Origin: PVC group bacterium
GTDB lineage: Bacteria > Verrucomicrobiota > Kiritimatiellia > CAIKKV01
NCBI GenBank assembly: GCA_945898015.1
Contig: CAMDGM010000014.1
Coordinates: 16,882-80,881 of the forward strand
Length of the DNA stretch: 64,000 nt
Direction of reading: 5' to 3'
Shown here: piece by piece, positions 35,046-49,040 of the stretch
How the letters are laid out: every line of letters starts with the position of its first letter
Position numbering within the stretch: the first letter of the stretch is position 1
Made by a program: the position numbers and the translations under genes
Notes under the pieces: model-generated
The model's database searches: none
The model's input: the letters and a program-made list of their open reading frames with translations, nothing else
Told to the model about the DNA's origin: nothing

Positions 35046-35933
35046 TCAGGCTCGGGGATGAAACCGTGCATGAACGGCCTTGAGCCGGTTCTGGTCCACA
35101 TGGGTATAAATCTGGGTTGTGGCGATGTCGGAATGCCCCAGCATTTCCTGGATCACCCTTAGCGGGGCGCCATTCGCCAGCAGATGGGTGGCGAACGAAT
35201 GCCGCAGCATGTGGGGATGAATTGGACGCTCAAGCCCCGCCTTGCGGGCCGCATCCCGGATCAGCGCCCACACGCCCTGCCGGCTGATTTTCTTCCCCAG
35301 GCGATTCAAAAACACCTCGCGCACCGAAGGCTCCGCTTTGAACTGGGGCCTGCCCTCCCTCAAAAAACGTTCAAGATGGCTCTTGGCCTGACTTCCAAAC
35401 GGAACGACCCGCATCTTGCTTCCCTTGCCCATGCATCGGACAAAGCCCTCTTCCATCCGCATCTCGTCCACCGTCAAACCTGCCAATTCCGAAACCCGCA
35501 TGCCCGTCGCATAAAGCAACTCCAGCAACGCCTTGTCCCGCAACGCGTACCGCGTTGCCCCCGCCGGAGCTTGAAGCAGGCGATCCACATCCCGCACCGA
35601 CAGCGTGTCCGGCAGCAGCTTCCAAAGCCGGGGTGTTTCCATCACCTCCGTGACATTCCGGGCCAAAACCCCCTCCCGGTGAAGAAACCGGAAAAGAACC
35701 TTGATCGCCACCAGTCGCCGGGACAAGGTGGCCGAGGCCGAGCCACGCTCTTTTTCCCGGTGCAGGAAATCCAGCACATCCCGGCGCTTGACCTCGTTCA
35801 ACCCCGCCAACCCGCGAGCCTTGGCGAACGTGATAAAGAGCCGGAGATCGGAGGCATACGCTTTTCGCGTATTTTCGCTCAGCCCCTCCTCCAGCGCCAG
35901 GGTGTCCAGAAACTGATCAACCAGCGCTTGCAT
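35046..35933 (-). CDS. xerD: Site-specific tyrosine recombinase XerD
   Basis: The 295-residue protein has an N-terminal SAM-like core-binding domain and a catalytic domain with the full tyrosine recombinase set: Arg in ATGMRVSELAGL, Lys in GKGSKMRVVPF, HxxR in HMLRHSFATHLL, His in LGHSDIATTQIYTHV and Tyr in QIYTHV. The length matches XerD (298 in E. coli). It resolves chromosome dimers at dif with XerC. The ATG at 35933 is chosen from the family length; an upstream frame is open but unrelated. The gene precedes rnc. Confidence 0.94.
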   Translation of the reverse strand: MQALVDQFLDTLALEEGLSENTRKAYASDLRLFITFAKARGLAGLNEVKRRDVLDFLHREKERGSASATLSRRLVAIKVLFRFLHREGVLARNVTEVMETPRLWKLLPDTLSVRDVDRLLQAPAGATRYALRDKALLELLYATGMRVSELAGLTVDEMRMEEGFVRCMGKGSKMRVVPFGSQAKSHLERFLREGRPQFKAEPSVREVFLNRLGKKISRQGVWALIRDAARKAGLERPIHPHMLRHSFATHLLANGAPLRVIQEMLGHSDIATTQIYTHVDQNRLKAVHARFHPRA

Positions 35934-35962
35934 GCGAAGTCCGCCCTTCCAGACCGGCAGCG

Positions 35963-36298
35963 TCAGGGACGGACAGGCCCGACCGGCGCGGCATCCGCGC
36001 GTCGCTTGGCCGGAATGTCGTTCGCCCCGAAGCCGGCCTCGACCACCGCGTATTCGATGTTCTTCCGGGCCAGCTTCATGCTGTCGTATCGAACCGTCAC
36101 CGACCCTGTGTCGCGGAAGGTGATGGATTCGTCGAACACGCCATCCAACCGGGAAATGGCGTTCGAGACGGACTGGACTTCCGCCTTCCCGGTGACACCG
36201 GAAAGGGCAATGGTCACAGTCCGCAAATCCTGCTGGCGGCAACCGGCTCCGAAAACGACCGGCAGCGCCGCAATGAGACCAAAAACGAGTCGTTTCAT
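35963..36298 (-). CDS. HMA-fold lipoprotein lacking the CxxC metal site
   Basis: The 111-residue protein has a lipoprotein leader (LVFGLIAALPVVFGAGC) followed by a heavy-metal-associated-like ferredoxin fold (TVTIALSGVTGKAEVQSVSNAI, then GVFDESITFRDTGSVTVRYD). Where copper chaperones have CxxC, this one reads SGVTGK, so metal binding by the usual site is unlikely. Its C-terminus is Pro-rich. It is the first gene of the xerD-rnc-mla cluster and diverges from gyrB. Confidence 0.75.
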   Translation of the reverse strand: MKRLVFGLIAALPVVFGAGCRQQDLRTVTIALSGVTGKAEVQSVSNAISRLDGVFDESITFRDTGSVTVRYDSMKLARKNIEYAVVEAGFGANDIPAKRRADAAPVGPVRP

Positions 36299-36370
36299 GG
36301 GCCAAAGAATAAGCCAAAGGCCCGGGCTTGTCCAGCCCTGAGAAACAGGCCCCGCGACCCCTGAAAATAA

Positions 36371-38887
<2,517 letters not shown>

Positions 38888-38907
38888 CCCCCTTTTTTGG
38901 AGAACCC

Positions 38908-41460
<2,553 letters not shown>

Positions 41461-41479
41461 AAAGGGATAGGCGACCGCG

Positions 41480-41974
41480 TTATTTCGCGGGGGAATTCGG
41501 GCCTTTGGCCCGAGGTTCGCTGACATCGGTGACACCGGGCTTTTCGACGGGCTTGCCGGGCGCCGGCTTCCGGTCCGGCGAGGGCGCGGTACTCTTCACG
41601 ATTTCCCGAAGAATCGTGCGATAGCCTTTTCCCCCCTCATCCATCTCCTGGCTCAACTCGCGTAAAATCGTCTTGGCGCCTTTGTTCGACTTCATATCCA
41701 CCTGGATCCGCACGCTCCCCACACGAATCACATCGCCGGGCTTGATCACCGCCACCAGCACCCGGCTCTCGTTGACATACGTGCCGTTTGTGGACCCATA
41801 ATCCTTGAGAATGAAATCGCGGTCCCAGGACCGGACTCCACAGTGGTACCGGGACACTTTCTCGCCCTGCACCACGACCGTGGCATCCGGAGAACGACCG
41901 ATCGTCGTAACCACTTCTGCGCCCAGTTCGTGTTCAATCAGGCGCCCCTCGGGATTGATGAATCTCAGCAGCAT
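41480..41974 (-). CDS. FHA domain protein
   Basis: The 164-residue protein carries one forkhead-associated domain (residues about 15-95) with the phosphothreonine-binding motifs IGRSPDATVVVQGEKVSRYHC and KDYGSTNGTYVN. Its C-terminal half is basic and Pro-rich (PSPDRKPAPGKPVEKPG). It recognises phosphothreonine peptides; no Ser/Thr kinase is visible in this window. GGAGGAG lies upstream of the ATG at 41974. It follows the kinase-nucleotidyltransferase gene by 16 bp and ends 19 bp from the convergent gyrA stop. Confidence 0.88.
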   Translation of the reverse strand: MLLRFINPEGRLIEHELGAEVVTTIGRSPDATVVVQGEKVSRYHCGVRSWDRDFILKDYGSTNGTYVNESRVLVAVIKPGDVIRVGSVRIQVDMKSNKGAKTILRELSQEMDEGGKGYRTILREIVKSTAPSPDRKPAPGKPVEKPGVTDVSEPRAKGPNSPAK

Positions 41975-41990
41975 GGTTGTCTCCTCCGCT

Positions 41991-43913
41991 TCAGGCATTC
42001 CGATAATCAATGAGCGTCTGGCGGTAGGCCTCGGGATTTCCGATGTCAAACCGTCGTCCCTTCACCACATACCCCATGAACCCGTCTTCCTGGCGCACCC
42101 GGTCCAGGCAGGATGTGAGTTGATATTCCCCGCGTTCGCGAATGTTGTGGGCGATGTGTTCCTCCAGGAACTCAAACACCCGGGGCGTCAACACGTATTG
42201 TCCGTTGAGCGAGAGGAACCGGTCTTCGGGCAACCGCTCCACCCGCAATTGCTTGCGGGCGTAATCCGCATCCGGCTTTTCCACGAATTCGGTCAGGGCG
42301 AGGACGCCATCCTCGTCCTCCCAGGTTCCCGCCACACAGCCAAAATGATGCACCTCGTCCGCCGGCGTTTCCATCAACCCCACCACGCTCAGGCCGGTCC
42401 GGTCATACACATCCAGCAACTGGCGCGCACAGCAAACGTCGGCCGTGGAACTGAACAGGTGATCCCCCAACATGAGCAGAAACGGCTCCTGCTGAACCCA
42501 TTTCCGGGCGCCGTACACGGCGTGCCCGAACCCTTCCTGCACCTCCTGGGTCAGCAACGTCACGCGACGGCCGACATCCAGAACATACCGGCTGTAGTCC
42601 TGCGCGCTCCGGGAAAGCTTGTTGAAATTCTCGATCGGCGGCGGCGTCATGAAGAACTCTTCAAAGCTCTCTTTGTCCGCTTTTTGAACGATAATCGCGA
42701 CCTCTTCGATGCCTGAACCCAGGGCCTCCTCCACGATCGCCAGAATGGCCGGCTTGCAGATCCCATCCCGGCCGATCACCGGAAACAACTCTTTTTTCAC
42801 CACCTTCGTGGCCGGAAACAGGCGGGTGCCAAACCCGGCGGCGGGAATCACGGCCCGGCGAACCCGGCGGGCCGATTTGATGATGAGCTTGAGCCCGCCC
42901 AGCCCGAGATCGGCATGCAGGATCTCCACCACTTTCTGCTGGGCCACTTCATCTTTGCAAATGAATTGCGCCGTGCCATCCCCCTGGGACCCCACCCCCT
43001 TGCCACCCCAGATGTAGGCCTGCAAGGGCTTGTATTTCAACACCTTGTGCAACACCGGGGCCGTCAATTGCGACGGACACGCCGGTTGCAGATGGCGGTC
43101 GAATTCCGCCTGCGCCCGGATCATGAGCGCCCCAACCCGCTCGGCATCCCCCGCCTTGAGCGCTTCCATGGCCTCCAGCGTAATCCCCGCGCTAATCGGA
43201 CCCAGGTATTTCTGAACCCCTTTTTGCACCTCGTTCTCGGCAAACGGATAACAATGGTTCAGGCTGTTGAGAATCTCTTTGGTGTCCTTGCCCGCGCCTA
43301 GGTCGACGATCACAAAAAACAGATCCCGGGGCACCGAAAGCTCCTGGACGTCCATCTGGTCGCCGTCGTAGGTCATCAGGATCGGCCGGTTTCCATAGGC
43401 GCAACCCTGATCCATCCGCCCGCAGCGTGACGGCGTAGAGATCTCTCCCCGGTAGGCAAATTCCATTTCGCCGCGAACCGTCATCTTCAAATCATAAATC
43501 CGGTTGAACGCCCGGGCCACCAGCACACAAATGGCCGCGCTCGAGGAGAGCCCCTTCTTGATCGGCAGATCCGTCAGGTTGTTATGGATCTCCAGGCCGC
43601 GCACCCGGTAATGCGTCAGCACCTGATAGGCCACTCCGGCGGCATAACTGAAAAATCCGCCTTTCTGGGCCTCCGCCAGAAGAGCCTCGCGGTCCATCTC
43701 GACTTCATGAGGCCCCACGACGGTGCCGTCGCCCAGGGTGGAACGGACAATCAGCTTGTTGGGATGCGCCTGGACCTCGGCAAAAACGCCCTGGTTCGTA
43801 CCGGTAATGATCGTATACCCGCGCTCCAGCTCGCCATTGATCCGGCGATACCCGGCCGCCCAGTCGGAATGCTCGCCAAACAAGCAAATACGTCCCGGAA
43901 CAAACAATTTCAT
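41991..43913 (-). CDS. Fused GHMP sugar kinase and GalU-like nucleotidyltransferase
   Basis: One 640-residue chain joins two enzymes. Residues about 1-345 form a GHMP kinase, with FVPGRICLFGEHSDW, the ATP motif LPIKKGLSSSAAICVL near 117 and a C-terminal GGKGVGSQGDGTAQF. Residues about 350-640 form a GalU-type sugar-phosphate nucleotidyltransferase, with VIPAAGFGTRLFPATKVVKKE, FGHAVYGARKW, MLGDHLF and FVEKPDAD. The kinase should make a sugar-1-phosphate that the second domain couples to a nucleotide, giving an activated sugar in one step. The ATG at 43913 follows GGAG by six bases; a GTG four codons earlier is less likely. A GmhB-like phosphatase lies 38 bp upstream. Confidence 0.9.
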   Translation of the reverse strand: MKLFVPGRICLFGEHSDWAAGYRRINGELERGYTIITGTNQGVFAEVQAHPNKLIVRSTLGDGTVVGPHEVEMDREALLAEAQKGGFFSYAAGVAYQVLTHYRVRGLEIHNNLTDLPIKKGLSSSAAICVLVARAFNRIYDLKMTVRGEMEFAYRGEISTPSRCGRMDQGCAYGNRPILMTYDGDQMDVQELSVPRDLFFVIVDLGAGKDTKEILNSLNHCYPFAENEVQKGVQKYLGPISAGITLEAMEALKAGDAERVGALMIRAQAEFDRHLQPACPSQLTAPVLHKVLKYKPLQAYIWGGKGVGSQGDGTAQFICKDEVAQQKVVEILHADLGLGGLKLIIKSARRVRRAVIPAAGFGTRLFPATKVVKKELFPVIGRDGICKPAILAIVEEALGSGIEEVAIIVQKADKESFEEFFMTPPPIENFNKLSRSAQDYSRYVLDVGRRVTLLTQEVQEGFGHAVYGARKWVQQEPFLLMLGDHLFSSTADVCCARQLLDVYDRTGLSVVGLMETPADEVHHFGCVAGTWEDEDGVLALTEFVEKPDADYARKQLRVERLPEDRFLSLNGQYVLTPRVFEFLEEHIAHNIRERGEYQLTSCLDRVRQEDGFMGYVVKGRRFDIGNPEAYRQTLIDYRNA

Positions 43914-43951
43914 GAATCGCTCCACTTTCCCTTGCTCATGACGGCTCTATC

Positions 43952-44485
43952 CTATACCACCCCTCGCCCCGCCGCAATCAGGGAATCCAACGCCTCCAGG
44001 CTGTCCACCGACACCGTCGCGGACCCGGCCAAGCGCTTCTCTCCCACCCAAATGGTCCGGCACCCGGCGGCCTGGCCGGCTTCCACATCCGTCGCGGAAT
44101 CCCCCACCATCCAGGATGCCGGCAAATCGAACGCATGCCGCCGGGCCGCCTCCAGCAACAGTCCCGGCTTGGGTTTCCGACAGTCGCACACACCCCGATC
44201 ATGGGGGCAATACAAGATATCCGTCAGAGCCAACCCGTGCCGGTCCCGCAGAAGCGCGCGAAGCTGGTCATGCATCCGCTCCAGATCTCCCGGCGTCAAA
44301 CGCCCCAAGGCCACACACCGCTGATTGGTGACCACCACCGAGGCGTACCCCAAAGCGGTCACGCGCCGGAGCACCTTCACGAAGCCCGGCATGAGATGGA
44401 AATCCTCCCAGCGTTCGACATATTTTTCCGGCCCGGGCGATTCGTTGACAATGCCATCACGGTCAAAGAAAAAACACTTTTTCAT
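43952..44485 (-). CDS. GmhB-like HAD-IIIA phosphatase
   Basis: The 177-residue protein has the HAD motifs FFDRDGIVNE, VVTNQ and WMVGDSATDVEAG, and the GmhB zinc loop CPHDRGVCDCRKPKPG. GmhB removes the 7-phosphate (C7) from D-glycero-manno-heptose 1,7-bisphosphate. Related enzymes hydrolyse other sugar bisphosphates and histidinol phosphate. The start codon overlaps the stop of the TIGR03790 gene as ATGA, so the two are coupled, and the gene runs on to the kinase-nucleotidyltransferase fusion after 38 bp. Confidence 0.9.
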   Translation of the reverse strand: MKKCFFFDRDGIVNESPGPEKYVERWEDFHLMPGFVKVLRRVTALGYASVVVTNQRCVALGRLTPGDLERMHDQLRALLRDRHGLALTDILYCPHDRGVCDCRKPKPGLLLEAARRHAFDLPASWMVGDSATDVEAGQAAGCRTIWVGEKRLAGSATVSVDSLEALDSLIAAGRGVV

Positions 44486-45840
44486 GGAGCCTCCCTGGCC
44501 GGCAGCGTGAACGGCCGGACGACAAAGGCCTGATGTCGAAGCAACCCCCCGCTGCGCGCCACGACACGCAATTCATGCAGCCCCGGCAGCCAACCTGCCG
44601 GCTTCCAGGGATACGGGTCGCCCATCCACCCGCCCCCCGCCTCACGTCCGTCCACATAAACCCGATACGAGCTCCAGAACGTGGAATCCCCCGCCTTGAC
44701 CCGAATACGCAAGGACTGCCCCACCCCCGAAACCGCCTCATCCAGGCCCTCCACCGTCACTTCCGCCCGGGGCTTCCAGGGCGCCGCCAGGGGATCCCCC
44801 ATCGGCAAATACTGTAACGGTTGACGGAGACTCTGGTAATAACTCTCCAAGGCCGTGCATCCTGCTGCATAATGAACAAACAACCGGGCGTTTGGAAATT
44901 TGGCCCAATACGCAAACGGTTCCGTCACTGTGCCGCCGGCGGCCGCCGCCCCCGCACTCAACCAGACCGTGCACTTGGTCTGGCCGGCCTCGCTAAACGC
45001 CGCGCCGTAACTGGTCAAGTGATCCGCCAGCGCCCCCGCCGTAAAGCGAATTCCCTGGGGATCGAACGAAGCGCTTCCGATAAACAGCCCATTGACGGAT
45101 TGAACACCACGGGGGATTGCATGGGTCACCTCACTCCGGGCGCCCAGCACCTTTAATTCCTGAACCGCCTCCGGAATCTCCCACGCCCGCGCCTGGGACC
45201 GCACATCCGAGTTGGTCACATAATAAACAACCCCCTCCGGCCGTGTGGAGTCCGAATCCATACCCCGGATCAGCATCGCACCCGCCTCGTCCGGGGTCAG
45301 CCCGCCATCGCCGACATGGGCCAAAACCCAGGCGGCCAAAGGGCGCTCATCTCCCAGCCAGTCGGACAAGACATCCAAAGAACGAGACCCATACCCGCGC
45401 TCCCCGGGATAATTCGGCCCCGCAAAATACGGAGAAAGCCATTCGCCCTTGGCCACGAGATTGGTCGGCGGCACGCCCCTCAAAAACGTGAGTCCGGTCA
45501 GGGAAAGGTCGGGGTTTTCCTCGATGCGCCAAGGAAAACCGGGCGCATACACCCAGGCCAGAATATGAGAGTCCACACCCCGCCGGCGGGCTTCTTTTTG
45601 GACCGGATCGAAGATCGTCTCCCGAAATCCCTTCACGCTCATGGAGGACCCCGTGGACGTCCCGACCTGAATGACATTCGCGTCGGGAACATGCCGGAGC
45701 CGGGCGTACAGGCCGCCGATATGAACGGACTCCACCGAGTTCGTATTGACCAGCACCAGAATTTCGTGCGGGCCAAGCGCCCAGCCCGCCAACGGCAGCA
45801 GCAGAGCCAAAAAAAGGATCAGGCTGGCCCGTTTTTTCAT
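44482..45840 (-). CDS. TIGR03790 family secreted protein
   Basis: A signal peptide (ASLILFLALLLPLAGWA) is followed by the family opening GPHEILVLVNTNSVESVHIG and conserved stretches ending in PLAAPWKPRAEVTVEGLD. The 452-residue protein belongs to TIGR03790, a family of unknown function found in Planctomycetes, Verrucomicrobia, Acidobacteria and relatives. It is the first gene of the minus-strand sugar-nucleotide cluster and is coupled to the GmhB-like gene. Its function is not known. Confidence 0.88.
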   Translation of the reverse strand: MKKRASLILFLALLLPLAGWALGPHEILVLVNTNSVESVHIGGLYARLRHVPDANVIQVGTSTGSSMSVKGFRETIFDPVQKEARRRGVDSHILAWVYAPGFPWRIEENPDLSLTGLTFLRGVPPTNLVAKGEWLSPYFAGPNYPGERGYGSRSLDVLSDWLGDERPLAAWVLAHVGDGGLTPDEAGAMLIRGMDSDSTRPEGVVYYVTNSDVRSQARAWEIPEAVQELKVLGARSEVTHAIPRGVQSVNGLFIGSASFDPQGIRFTAGALADHLTSYGAAFSEAGQTKCTVWLSAGAAAAGGTVTEPFAYWAKFPNARLFVHYAAGCTALESYYQSLRQPLQYLPMGDPLAAPWKPRAEVTVEGLDEAVSGVGQSLRIRVKAGDSTFWSSYRVYVDGREAGGGWMGDPYPWKPAGWLPGLHELRVVARSGGLLRHQAFVVRPFTLPAREAP

Positions 45841-46004
45841 GGCCCCATCTTATCGGAGCTGACTGGCAACCTCAAGCCGGAACCATGCCGGAACCGTCAA
45901 GCGGAGTTAACCTCCACGAGACCCGGCGATAACCCCTCAACCGGCTCTCAACCTTGCATTCGGCTACCGCTTCTTCTATCATGAGCCCCATTCAGGAGCG
46001 TGCC

Positions 46005-46286
46005 ATGAGAAAGATGATGTGCTGGACCGAAAAACTGGAGGATGGCGTGAAGCGGGAGATACGCGTCTCCTTCCACGGCAAGGGCCTGCGCTGGCAGTGG
46101 AAGCGGTCGGATGAACCCGCGTGGGTCTATGACGCCCCGCTCACCACCGCCGACTGGGACAGCCTCGAAGCGCTGGCCGATAACTGGTATACACGCCAGC
46201 GGTTGCCGCGCGAGCATGTGGACCGCATCCGGCGCATCCGCTCCGAAATGGAAGGCGCGGCGCCCGGGGAAAAACAAAAGCCATGA
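46005..46286 (+). CDS. Small conserved-looking protein of unknown function
   Basis: The 93-residue protein is acidic/basic mixed and rich in Trp and Arg (RWQWKRSDEPAWVYDA, WDSLEALADNWYTRQRL). No known domain or leader was recognised. AGGAG lies six bases before the ATG at 46005; ATGs further upstream in frame are less supported. The stop overlaps the start of the SDR gene as ATGA, which supports it as a real, cotranslated gene. Confidence 0.7.
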   Translation: MRKMMCWTEKLEDGVKREIRVSFHGKGLRWQWKRSDEPAWVYDAPLTTADWDSLEALADNWYTRQRLPREHVDRIRRIRSEMEGAAPGEKQKP

Positions 46287-47107
46287 TTCCGCATCCCTTC
46301 GATTTTGCTGACCGCGTCGCGGTCGTGACCGGCGGCAGCGGCATACTCGGAGGAGCCATCGCACGGGCTCTCGGAGAAGCAGGCGCGTTCGTTTGGGTGG
46401 TGGGACGCTCCCGGCCGGAAAAAGCCGAAATGACCGCCCAGGACATTCGGAATCAGGGAGGAAATGCGGAAGCCGTTCTCGCTGACGTGCTTGACCGGAC
46501 CGCGCTCCAGACCTTGGCGGATCGCATTTTTCAACGTCATGGCCGGCTGGATTTTCTCGTCAACGCGGCGGGGGGGACAAACAAGGAGGCCACCACCAGC
46601 CCGGAACGCTCATTTTTCGATCTTCCCGAAAAAGCCGTCCGTCATGTCTTTGACCTCAACCTGCAGGGAACCTTTCTTCCCTGCCAGGTCCTGGGCCGGC
46701 AAATGGCCGAAAAACGGCAGGGCGCCATTCTTAATCTTTCGTCCTACGGCGCGATTCATCCCTTAACCCGCAGCGCCGCCTATTCCGCCGGAAAAGCAGC
46801 GGTCACCAATTTCACCCAGTGGTTAGCGGTTCATCTGGCGCAAGAGTACTCACCGCAACTCCGGGTCAACGCCCTGGTGCCGGGGTTCTTCCTCACCGAA
46901 CAGAATCGATTCCTGCTGACCGATGAGGGAACGGGCGCCCTGACCGAACGGGGACAACGCATTATGACCCATACGCCAGCCGGCCGGTTTGGCGAACCCG
47001 CCGACCTGATCGGACCCGCCCTATGGCTGCTCTCCGACACCGCCCGGTTTGTCACCGGCACCACCCTTGTCGTGGACGGCGGAATGAGCGCGTTTGGCGG
47101 TGTCTAA
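46283..47107 (+). CDS. SDR family oxidoreductase (D-mannonate oxidoreductase-like)
   Basis: The 274-residue protein is a classical short-chain dehydrogenase/reductase with VVTGGSGILGGAIA, DVLDRTALQ, an NAAGG motif and the catalytic LNLSSYG...AYSAGKAA (Ser, Tyr, Lys). The TNKEATTSPERSFFDL insert is typical of the fructuronate/mannonate oxidoreductase-like subgroup. It reduces or oxidises a sugar acid with NAD(P). It is coupled to the small upstream gene and convergent with L-fucose isomerase, suggesting a deoxyhexose or uronate pathway (inference). Confidence 0.88.
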   Translation: MIPHPFDFADRVAVVTGGSGILGGAIARALGEAGAFVWVVGRSRPEKAEMTAQDIRNQGGNAEAVLADVLDRTALQTLADRIFQRHGRLDFLVNAAGGTNKEATTSPERSFFDLPEKAVRHVFDLNLQGTFLPCQVLGRQMAEKRQGAILNLSSYGAIHPLTRSAAYSAGKAAVTNFTQWLAVHLAQEYSPQLRVNALVPGFFLTEQNRFLLTDEGTGALTERGQRIMTHTPAGRFGEPADLIGPALWLLSDTARFVTGTTLVVDGGMSAFGGV

Positions 47108-47128
47108 AAGGCCTGGCTTTTCAGGCTG

Positions 47129-49000
47129 TTACGTGTAGACGGGACCCAGGAATTCGCAGGCCCTGAAATCATCGCCGCCAAACCGGTCCCACAGCGTGGG
47201 CCGGAACACCGACTCCTTGCCCACGTTATGCATATCCACCGGAATGCGCAGCATGGCGTTGAGCGTGATGAAGTCCGCCCCGATCAATCCAAACGAATTG
47301 GCATCGTGATTGGGCCCGATCTTGGACATGTAATCGAACGAGGACATGCCGTGAGGTTTCCAGTACGTTTCCGGCCAGGTCTTGTCCGTCACCTTGCTGA
47401 TATGATCCGCCACACGCGCCGGCAACTCAATAGTCTCCCCTTCCACCACGGAACAGGTCAGGCGGTCGCCCACGCAATTATAGCGGTAGGCGGTCATGGG
47501 AATTCCACCCGGCGTGCGATAATGGCTGGACAGCCCGTCGCCCGGGAAATACTCCAGGGCGGCGGCCATATAGGTCGTCCCCTTCACCGCGGCATCCATC
47601 AGTTTTTTCTGCAGCTTGGGGTCGGCCCGAATGGCCTCCGTCACCTCCTGCACAGACATTTTCTTGCCGCCCGGCACGAGCTTGAACAGATCCAGCGCGT
47701 AATCGAGGGCGCCGGCCCCGGAATTCCGCTTGTCGATGAGGCCGTCGGGACAGAGGCGGCTGACATCCACGCCCGTGGCCTTCTTGATGCTGGCCGCCGT
47801 CCAGTTCGTCCGGATATCGGCAAAGAGTTGGGCGGATCCCGTCAGCAAATTGGCCGCCAACATGCCGATCGCATTCTTGCTGTCATTTTCGGTGGCCACC
47901 ACGTAAGGCGCGCGGAAACCATCCCAATCGAAGGAACTGCATAACATGGACTCGGCCATATCGAAATTCGGATACAGGTCGGTCCACTGGCGCTGACCCT
48001 GCGTGCCGGCGGCAATGGCGTTACACCCCTGGGCATACTCGACATCCGCCTTGAATCCCTGAGCCTTCCCCACCACCGGATCCGCCAGCCGCGGGTTGCC
48101 AATCATGAGATCGCGGACGATCAGTGTCATCTTGAGGCAATCCCGCAACAAGGCGTCATCCGCCAGGGGGCGTTTCCCGGATCCGAAGGAAAAGGCGAAC
48201 CGGGATTTCATGAACCGGACAGCGCGCTCCAGCTCCTCATGATCATAAAGCCCGCGATCCATGCGGCCTTTGATTCCGACCATATCGTAGGAAACCGTGC
48301 CCATGCCCAGGTATTGGAGCATGAGATTGCGCCGCACATCGGAGCCAATGATGCCCATCGAGGCTGAGCCGACCGATAAATAATTTTTCCCGCGCATCTC
48401 GGCCACCGCCGCCGCCGCCCGCGCAAAACGCAACAGATGCTCCGCCACGTACGGGGCCAGAGGACCGCTTTCATCCTCCAGATCCGGATTGTAAATGCAG
48501 AAAATCGGCCGCTTCTTTTCATCCATGGCGGCCGTGAATGCCTTCAGCCACACCGCTCCCGGCCGGTCGGTCTGGTTGAGCCCGTAGGCCGCCTGCTGCC
48601 ATTCGGAGGACCCGATTCCCATGGCGGCACCCATCAGCTCATCGCTGTAAGCCCAGGAACGACTGACCCAGATGTTGGCGCTGACGCCCTCCTTCACGTA
48701 GGCGGCCTGGGCGAGCGCGGCCGTACGGGGACCATACACGATCTCGGGGGCGGTCACCACGCGCACGGGCGTGCCATCCGGCAGGCGGACGTTCTCCAGA
48801 ATCAGGCGGCGCACCTTTTCCACCATCTTCCAGGTGCCCGCCACATTGGTTTCATACGCCCCGGTCCGCCCATCCGCCACCGGCGTGATGGCAAGAGTCG
48901 GCACGGCCCCCACCAGCGCACGCGGTGTGGAGGCAAACCCTCTTGGCGTACCACTCTGCTGCGTGAAATCCATTATCGCCCCATCCCGTTTTCCGTTCAT
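47129..49000 (-). CDS. fucI: L-fucose isomerase
   Basis: The 623-residue protein aligns with E. coli FucI (591) along its length by eye. Matching blocks are RPGAVWLKAFTAA, GKNYLSVGSASMGIIGS, CNAIAAGTQGQRQWTDLYPN, VVATENDSKN with the catalytic Glu, ADIRTNW with the catalytic Asp, and IPVDMHNVG with the third metal-site His. It interconverts L-fucose and L-fuculose with a Mn ion. Two ATG starts are possible (49000 and nine codons later). It is convergent with the SDR gene and lies 41 bp downstream of the HTH-EIIA gene, so it is probably cotranscribed with it. Confidence 0.93.
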   Translation of the reverse strand: MNGKRDGAIMDFTQQSGTPRGFASTPRALVGAVPTLAITPVADGRTGAYETNVAGTWKMVEKVRRLILENVRLPDGTPVRVVTAPEIVYGPRTAALAQAAYVKEGVSANIWVSRSWAYSDELMGAAMGIGSSEWQQAAYGLNQTDRPGAVWLKAFTAAMDEKKRPIFCIYNPDLEDESGPLAPYVAEHLLRFARAAAAVAEMRGKNYLSVGSASMGIIGSDVRRNLMLQYLGMGTVSYDMVGIKGRMDRGLYDHEELERAVRFMKSRFAFSFGSGKRPLADDALLRDCLKMTLIVRDLMIGNPRLADPVVGKAQGFKADVEYAQGCNAIAAGTQGQRQWTDLYPNFDMAESMLCSSFDWDGFRAPYVVATENDSKNAIGMLAANLLTGSAQLFADIRTNWTAASIKKATGVDVSRLCPDGLIDKRNSGAGALDYALDLFKLVPGGKKMSVQEVTEAIRADPKLQKKLMDAAVKGTTYMAAALEYFPGDGLSSHYRTPGGIPMTAYRYNCVGDRLTCSVVEGETIELPARVADHISKVTDKTWPETYWKPHGMSSFDYMSKIGPNHDANSFGLIGADFITLNAMLRIPVDMHNVGKESVFRPTLWDRFGGDDFRACEFLGPVYT

Positions 49001-49040
49001 CGATTCCGCTCCCGCTCTCGCTTTTCCGGTTTCCGCCCTG

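Noticed and set aside
41991..44485. A firm heptose pathway assignment (HddA, HddC, GmhB)
   Set aside because: The kinase start resembles galactokinase-type GHMP kinases and the transferase is GalU-like, so the sugar cannot be named from sequence alone.
47108..47128. A terminator between the SDR gene and fucI (AAAAGGCCTGGCTTTT)
   Set aside because: The stem is short and imperfect, and no T run follows.
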